Below, one piece after another: positions 58,801 through 64,000 of a stretch of 64,000 nt of DNA. The stretch is from Scolanthus callimorphus. Its lineage: Eukaryota; Cnidaria; Anthozoa; Actiniaria; Edwardsiidae. Both the position numbers and the translations under genes were made by a program. The stretch is taken from the NCBI GenBank assembly GCA_033964015.1, contig CM066919.1, positions 27,052,204 to 27,116,203 of the forward strand, read 5' to 3'. Position 1 is the first letter of the stretch. Each line of letters begins with the position of its first letter. Below the pieces are notes generated by a model, which saw only the letters and a program-made list of their open reading frames with translations, had not been told where the DNA came from and ran no database searches.

Positions 58801-61158
58801 ACTGTACCTAACCATGCACTTCTCACCTAACCTGCACTAGGGGACGCTAAAGAACCACTGGGGACGCGGAAGTGGCGATTCATTGTCGGGCAGTTTTCTT
58901 GTAAGCTTCTTTCAGTGTCGGCGCGACTATGAATAACCTGGGACAATGTATCTGACTTGATTGTTCTTGGGGCAAATCAAATACGTCGGGGATCAACATA
59001 TAATCGACCGACCTCAATTGTCGGTATGCTCGTAATAAAAAAGCAAAGACAACTTACTCTCAACAACAACGGCAACTTTTTTGTACTTTTTTTTCATGTA
59101 ATACTCAGAAAGTTTCACCATCGCTCCTGCCATCGTCTCTTCTGGAGGACCAAGTGTGAATACGTATTGGCTAAGAGGTGTTCCTGGGATAATCGGCTTG
59201 AGGGTTACCATGGGAACTCTTAGGAGTTCTGCCAGGGCGTACGACCGCTTGCTTCCGAACGACAAATCAAAGATACAACTGGCATCACGGAGTTTCTTCG
59301 CTGCGTCTTGAATTAGAATAGAAACATGGTGAGCAGTTTGTTCATTCATACTCTGTTTTGGTGGAGGGTGCGTTTTCTATGTAATCACGTGTAATTAGCA
59401 AACTACAATGCTCGGTTCACAGTCCAGTGCAGGGAGGAACCCTAGACAGTCTATCAGCAAACTGGCGACTGTATAAAGTAGTTCAGTTATAATGCATGGT
59501 TTATATATTGGCGTGCTCGAGGGTTCAGACCTGATGGATGCGCATTAGGGGATGCGCATGGGGTACACCGTTCCTGCATGATATGGCTACTGCAGACGTA
59601 TTTACTCGAATAGACGTCGCAACATTTATTTAATTATAAAAAATAACTTCCCATTGCTGGTTCAAACTTGAATTATACTTGTACTTAACGATTTATCATG
59701 AATTATCTTCTTTTCCTCAAATAAACGCCGGCGTCTATTAATAATTCTAGTCCCACATGCGGCGTTTATTTGAGGGCGGCGGAGTCAAAACGAGTAAATA
59801 CGGTAATTGGCACCAAACACGTGACAGCTATATTTACAGGAAAAAATAACGATACGCAATTGTCGCATGCAACTAAATCCCTGTTCATAACATAGTACAT
59901 TCAATTCTTACGCATCCATGTACCCTGTTTAGCATAACCACACTCTCAACTCTTACCACAGCCAAGAATGTCATTCTCTTGCGCTTTGAAAGAAATCGCC
60001 TTCAGTAGCACTATGCTGGCCTCGTTGGCTCTTTTCACCGCCGCCCTGAATGACTTGTAAAGGGCTTCATCCGCACCATCATACAGCGCACCTGGAACAC
60101 AACAAAGTTCGGGTTTGTACTGAGACGTCGACTACCCTGCGAGCAGTGGTTACCGCCGGGCCGAAGACAGGAGGAAACCACTGCTCGCAGGGTAGACGTC
60201 GACCTCCGCTGACTCAGGTTTGGTTTAATTTAGTCTTCCAAAGTAGCAACAACCAATCATAGTCTATTCGTAAAGTCGATTAATTTTCACCCGCCCCTTG
60301 TACAGTGGAATGGAGGCACACAGTATAATATGCCTATTTCGTATACATGCAATGATTCGCACGATCAGCTCTACCCTCGAATGGCAGGGAGAATAATTTT
60401 CTCCTTCTTGGCGAATACCATCGAGTCCAAAACGTTTCCTTAAGTTTGTCTGTTGTCTAAATTCAAGCTTCATCAGTCAGTTTTTCACAACTTTTATTAC
60501 TTCAAACTGAGGCTCCCACTGTCTTCAGTGTCTTTATACGCCGTTGATGCCTATTCAGCGATAGAGCAGATAATTCGAGGTAGGTACTTCATATGTGTTC
60601 GTCATTGATCGAGGATATACAGACGTACGTAGGATGTACGATATGTGAAGTATCTAGGGAATTCGAAACTGGACTATTTGAGACGCCATCACACAGGTAG
60701 CCCGCACAAACCGAAAAAGGCGCGATTATAAAGTTTCTCTCGACCAAACATCCCGACAAACCTTCAAATGAGGATTCTGTAGAGAACAGATGGATTTCTG
60801 GTGCTGAAATGAGCGTAGACCGATTTATATCGCGCAAACATTTATACTCAACAGAGTTTTAGTCCTAACAAAACGAAAAATATCGGATCAACCGGGGAAC
60901 GCAAACAGATGGGACAAATAAAACATAATGCTAAAATTATATTCAGAAAGAATACAAACAATACTTTTTCTTCATGCAGGCGGAGAAGCATATACGAAAC
61001 AAGAAGGGACATTCATTTTAAACTTTTGTCCTAATGAATCACATAACAATAGGCGCATCATACTTACCGATTGTGTACTGTTGTGCTTTGGCGAAGTTGC
61101 TTGTCAAAACCAACACCAGAACAACAAGAAAACGATTCAAAGCTCTCCTCTTCTCCAT
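46813..61158 (-). CDS. Ionotropic glutamate receptor subunit, AMPA/kainate/delta-like (about 914 aa), complete
   Basis: Ligand-gated cation channel of the plasma membrane. Exons: 61158-61068, 60091-59957, 59306-59058, 58557-58367, 57157-57032, 56853-56698, 56262-56140, 54522-54355, 52380-52177, 51878-51693, 49359-49095, 48656-48289, 47792-47577, 47392-47367 (26-nt candidate microexon) and 47053-46813. Residues 1-25 are a signal peptide, about 26-413 the amino-terminal domain, and 414-530 the S1 half of the ligand domain with PITITAERE (Pro489, Thr491 and agonist-binding Arg496). M1 is about 537-555. The pore loop has Gln592 at the Q/R site and Asp596 at +4. M3 carries [10 protein letters not shown]2 is 632-790 and M4 about 797-815. 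In S2, Ser660-Leu661 and Asp707 replace the Ser-Thr and Glu that contact glutamate in AMPA receptors. An unedited Gln predicts calcium permeability. Exon 4 needs an acceptor at GAAAG rather than the CAG five bases earlier. Confidence 0.9.
47095..47215. repeat. AGATATC-rich degenerate tandem repeat
   Basis: Repeated ACTAGATATC, AAGATACCAT and CTAGACAATT motifs at a period near 25-30 bp, in the last intron of the receptor gene. Confidence 0.6.
49390..49568. mobile_element. MITE of about 180 bp
   Basis: Inverted ends CACAGGGTATTTCTACAGAA and TTCTGCAGAAATACCCCGTG, with a second inverted pair CTGAATTTCCCATGG inside. Intronic. Confidence 0.8.
50072..51608. mobile_element. 1.54-kb inverted-repeat element with CCTGG target duplication
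   Basis: Ends CCCCGGTTGTTCAAAAGCCG and its exact inverse at 51589-51608. CCTGG flanks both sides (50067-50071 and 51609-51613). The subterminal regions are dense in TTAATCC/GGATTAA and GGGTTTAA variants in both orientations, as in transposase-binding arrays. No transposase is recognised. It lies in the intron between M1-coding exons of the receptor. Confidence 0.85.
51950..52136 (-). mobile_element. tRNA-derived SINE
   Basis: Minus-strand A box TTAGCTCAGTTG (52111-52122) and B box GTTTGAACCTC (52070-52080) at tRNA spacing, followed by unrelated sequence. The head does not fold as a good tRNA. The 3' end is uncertain. Confidence 0.6.
53485..53642. repeat. Possible dispersed GC-rich element
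   Basis: A compact GC-rich block in an AT-rich intron, from about CTCCGCGAGCTGAAGCATCG to CGCCCGGCCACCAGACCATA. It has RNA-like composition but I could not assign it to tRNA, 5S or U RNA. Possibly a SINE. Confidence 0.35.
54563..54821. mobile_element. 259-bp MITE with about 70-bp inverted ends
   Basis: Ends start TACAGCCGATTGCGTTTGAG and pair for roughly 70 bp (also CAGTTCGCA and GTTTGAACGTTT). Intronic, non-coding. Confidence 0.85.
54838..55682. mobile_element. MITE with internal 21-bp minisatellite
   Basis: Ends CTAGAACAGATTTCGTATGA and the inverse-like TCATAGGAAATCTGCTT belong to the CTAGAGCRGATTTC family. Inside, 54884-55541 is an array of about 30 variable copies of GGTCACGGCACGACACGGCAC (about 21 bp). 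The long frames on both strands come from the repeat. Confidence 0.75.
57401..58226. mobile_element. Second MITE of the same family with internal 24-bp minisatellite
   Basis: Ends AAAGATTTCGTATGACTTTG and the inverse CATACGAAATCTGCGG. Inside, 57532-58059 holds 22 copies of a 24-bp unit (CACAATACCCGCRTTACGGC...). The flank ACCAATCAAAATGCTTAGAC is shared with the element at 54838. Eight-residue repeats (YPHYGTAQ) in the predicted frames are artefacts. Confidence 0.8.
58648..58945 (+). mobile_element. tRNA-derived SINE
   Basis: A box TGGCCGAATGG (58658-58668) and B box GGTTCGATACC (58697-58707) at tRNA spacing, followed by a body with GGGGACGCTAAAGAACCACT. Intronic in the receptor gene. Confidence 0.65.
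59595..59803. mobile_element. Probable short MITE
   Basis: Inverted GTATTTACTCG near both ends plus inverted ACGCCG/CGGCGT and AATAAACG/CGTTTATT motifs. Ends are not precise. Confidence 0.45.
60122..60200. repeat. 79-bp hairpin
   Basis: TACCCTGCGAGCAGTGGTT (from 60132) and its exact inverse near 60173-60191, extended outward by GACGTCGAC/GTCGAC. The loop is about 24 bp. Intronic, next to exon 2 of the receptor. Confidence 0.8.
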
Positions 61159-61711
61159 GTTTGCCAATTCTTTCTCTTCAAGGCAGCGCCCAATTACTTT
61201 GCTAAAATCTTCCTCTCTCAGGAATTCCTTGACTTGCACCTGTTACGGATAGCAAGAGTTGAATGTTGGAGTTAACGAGAATCTATGATGCGCTGCTGAG
61301 CATTTCTCTTGCGAGGAACGTTTTAAAGATTAACCAGCTAAGCCGCATCATCTCGGTATTTGAATGGGCACAACTCAGTATTGTGGTCAACATGAATTAT
61401 TTGATAGCAGCAAGAGGATGAATAAGAGAATTCTTAACTTTAATCAACTAAATTGTTATAAAGAGGCGGTAAAGTAGGCAAGGAGGAGTTGTGCTAATAT
61501 AATTCGCAGCCACGTCGGTTGAATTAGTTCTCAAGATTTATAAAGGCATTGCAATGAGAATAGATCTTCAGGTCGAGAACTGTTCGCCGTTTTAGATGTG
61601 CAAACGATTAGAGGGTTGTTTAATTATTGAAGGATATTTTGGTTACGATAAAATGCAAGTTGAATGACAACATGATCCTGAGGAATAAAGTGTAGTACTG
61701 GACCCTTAGCA
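61159..61711. other. Region upstream of the glutamate-receptor start
   Basis: 5' UTR and promoter side of the receptor. No clear core promoter motif or gene recognised. Confidence 0.4.
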
Positions 61712-61912
61712 CGGCATTCTCTTGCCCAGGCTCTGGAGACAGCCACTGACGAATGCGCGAGATTTGATACAGAGCCATTGAGAGAAAGATCTTTCTGCGC
61801 ATGCTCCAACGTTCAAAACCAGCCAATCAGCAATGGTCCTCAAATGGATGTCACCAGAGCCTCCGCTGCGAAGAGATGAGTCGGAACTTTGGGTACGAGA
61901 ATGTTAGCACGG
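61712..61912. mobile_element. MITE copy, same family as 45169-45389
   Basis: Left GGCATTCTCTTGCCCAGGCTC, right TTTGGGTACGAGAATG, with CTGCGCATGCTCCAACGTTC inside; inverted in orientation relative to the 45-kb copy. Confidence 0.65.
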
Positions 61913-62148
61913 TAGCTCCTCGGGTTTCTGTATAAAGAAGCCGGGTCACGCTGCCCCTAATACATCGCTTCGTCGCCATTTCATCGTCAAAACTCGGAGA
62001 ATCGACATAAAAAGCTTTACTACTTCATATTTTATGAGCTTTAAAAACTCGAGAAAGGGTCGCAAAGGTGCATGAAGTGAGATTCAGAATCCGATGCACT
62101 AAATTAGTTTAAACAAATTATTACGTGCAGGGTTGTTAGTCGGCCCCT

Positions 62149-62391
62149 CTAGAGAGGATGTCAGATGACTGTCCAATGTACAACAGACTTCCTTTTTTTT
62201 ACGCATTCCTATTGGTTAAAGGGTTGAATCTTTGTTAAGTCAGCCAATCAGAATGCAAAGAAAAACCAAACACAGTGTTTCTTGTTTGTCACTACAAAAA
62301 TTACGGTTTAGGGTTGAATGGGCTTCGTTTCTCGATTGGCTAAGTGTTTAACTTTGCGTTTAGTTTTCACAATCATCTGAAATCCGCTCTA
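62149..62391. mobile_element. MITE, CTAGAGCRGATTTCAGATGA family
   Basis: Ends CTAGAGAGGATGTCAGATGA and the inverse TCATCTGAAATCCGCTCTAA. Interior non-coding. Same family as 42663-42918. Confidence 0.75.
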
Positions 62392-63500
62392 ATGAGCAAC
62401 TGAAAAAACACACACAAATCAATCATTTTCTTTGAGTCGGGAATTTTTGAAAAGGGAGAGAATGATAAGGAAAATGGTAAAGAAAGATGAAAGAAACTTA
62501 GGCGGGAGAATCCAAAATACAAACTATGAATTTCCGGAAAAAGAGTTAGTTGGGAAAGTATAGAGTGAGAGGGGGGAGTATATTGTGTGAGAGGGGGAAG
62601 TATGTAGTGAGAGGGGGGAGTTTCGATCAAGTTGACGAAAAACTGCACTTCTCAATAGTAAACGTAAAAAAAGATAACGTCAACAGCAAATATGATATTT
62701 ATTTTTAAACAACAATATTTACAGAAAATAAAGTGAAAAGTAGAAGCAGGTCTACTGATATAGTGAATATAACAAGAAGCAAATGAAATGTACTTCCCAA
62801 CTATATTACTACGACAGAGAAAATACGGACAAAACGGTCTGTACATTTTACATTACCATGGAGTTCTGCTTTTAAAATATCATCTAGTCATTGGCAACTG
62901 AGATGATACAGCAACAATACAATCACACAAAATCCCAATATATAGAATGGTATACACAATCATTAGCAAATTTATTGAATTTCATATTGAAAATCAATCA
63001 AATGATAAATTGAATATTTTTATTGCAACGTAGGGGAGTATATAGACCTGGACACTCGCCGTCGATTATTTTAAGTAAAAATTGCTTTCATTATTGATTA
63101 CGCTGTTTCAACACTATTCAAATAATATTCAAGCCGTGAAATGATGTCATTATTTTATTACTCATTACCATGATCAATATTCAACATGACTGAGGGTGCA
63201 GAACAGCTTCCCAATCAATCCCAGTTTGACGTGAACCGTCCGGTGTCCAGAATAATATTCACTAAGCAGTTTTACTATGAAAGGGAAACTTTGCCGATGA
63301 TAGCTTATTTAGGCCACTGATAACTCTTGTCTCATTTATTTAGACTGATCGACTGATGTCTAAGCCTATAAGGGTGGGAGTTCGTCAGCCCCGTTTTAAA
63401 TACCTATCAAGATAATGTACAAACGTACAGCTAAACCCTCACCATAAAAGTATGGAGACAATTTGGGAATAAATCGTGGGGTTCTAGCTAAATCTAGTTG
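62392..63500. other. Intergenic stretch, low-complexity, nothing recognised
   Basis: A purine-rich tract (AGAGGGGGGAG copies, about 62555-62625) and AT-rich DNA. No supported coding exon. Confidence 0.5.
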
Positions 63501-63511
63501 AGCTCGCTCTC

Positions 63512-63625
63512 CTACAGATTACTCTCCGGTGTAGACGCGCTCACACGTACTAAGCTTGCTCTAGAGATTACTCTCCGGTGTAGACACGCTGACACGTACT
63601 AAGCTTGCTCTAGAGATTACTTTCC
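63512..63625. repeat. 49-bp tandem repeat spanning a stop codon
   Basis: CTAGAGATTACT (or CTACAGATTACT) recurs at 63512, 63561 and 63610, exactly 49 bp apart, with CTCCGGTGTAGACRCGCT and CACGTACTAAGCTTGCT. The rightmost copy overlaps the end of the minus-strand frame at 63610. Confidence 0.85.
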
Positions 63626-63843
63626 GGTGCAGCCGCGTACACTTGTGGAATCCTCAGATCATAGCCAGGCGTGGAACGGCCGCGGTTGGCCACATTGTCC
63701 GGTCGAGGAGATCGGCGGTTGCCGTCGGGCTCTTGTCGTCTCTCGTTGTTAATGAGCTTCAAAGCTGTCCCGCCATTAATGGTGATGGTGGGCGGGGTCC
63801 TGCACGTGCCGTCCGTATCATCCCGAGCACCTTCGGCAGGAGA
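63610..63843 (-). CDS. Candidate 3'-terminal exon of an unidentified minus-strand gene
   Basis: After a good acceptor (TTTCTCTCCTCAG) at 63844, a phase-0 frame of 77 codons runs to TAG at 63610-63612. The peptide is polar and rich in Arg, Asn and Pro (PPTITINGGTALKLINNERR, ending YAAAPESNL), with the look of a cytoplasmic tail. I do not recognise the family. The upstream exons would lie beyond the right edge. The evidence is only an open frame with sensible codon use, a splice acceptor and a stop, so treat it as a candidate. Confidence 0.45.
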   Translation of the reverse strand, partial: SPAEGARDDTDGTCRTPPTITINGGTALKLINNERRQEPDGNRRSPRPDNVANRGRSTPGYDLRIPQVYAAAPESNL

Positions 63844-64000
63844 CTGAGGAGAGAAATAGAACAGGCGTCTTTCACGTGGCCTGACCTGCCCGGGTTAGGA
63901 AGGAAGGGATAGGAGGAGTTCCATAGTGTGTTCCATAGTTTTATGAAAACCAGCCTACTAATACGACAAAAGCAAAACAATGTCATTCCCTGAAAAAATA

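Overview
The window reads as animal nuclear DNA, most likely from an anthozoan cnidarian and probably a stony coral. The reasons are AT-rich sequence, short exons with GT-AG introns, animal-only gene families (a RIM active-zone protein, an ionotropic glutamate receptor, ALK/LTK-type glycine-rich domains) and very dense foldback and MITE-like repeats. The species call is inference. All gene models were built by hand from reading frames, splice sites and matching intron phases; no database search was possible.

Left to right: (1) 15-4255, minus: first seven coding exons of a RIM (Rab3-interacting molecule) gene, carrying an 8-cysteine zinc finger and a PDZ domain and running off the left edge. 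(2) 7217-8389, minus, and 19750-20956, plus: two paralogous secreted proteins, each with a PAN/apple-like module followed by an ALK/LTK-type glycine-rich domain. Between them lies a repeat graveyard that includes a LINE split by a 1,500-bp TTAA-flanked element. (3) 21675-34346, minus: a huge coiled-coil gene with one 5.25-kb exon followed by six small ones. The big exon carries seven one-base frame breaks, all in the same direction. (4) 34767-42427, plus: a complete 21-exon gene encoding RRM + F-box + leucine-rich repeats + acidic tail. It is divergent from the coiled-coil gene across about 420 bp that holds YY1-, CRE- and E-box-like sites. (5) 43547-46686: a cluster of tRNA-Glu genes on the minus strand, with six full-length copies (one with its anticodon changed from CTC to CTT), one deleted copy and one half copy. 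(6) 46813-61158, minus: a complete 15-exon ionotropic glutamate receptor (about 914 aa). Its introns hold two MITEs with internal minisatellites, a 1.5-kb inverted-repeat element and tRNA-derived SINEs. (7) 63610-63843, minus: a candidate 3'-terminal exon of a gene extending off the right edge.

The genes do not form a pathway. RIM (presynaptic) and the glutamate receptor (receptor side) are both neural, but this looks like chance proximity. The strongest leads are the clustered frame breaks of the coiled-coil gene, the RRM-F-box-LRR fusion, the PAN plus glycine-rich pair, the anticodon-switched tRNA, and 49-bp tandem repeats that copy the stop-codon region of a gene into its 3' UTR (seen in two genes). 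No CRISPR array, operon or prokaryotic system is present.
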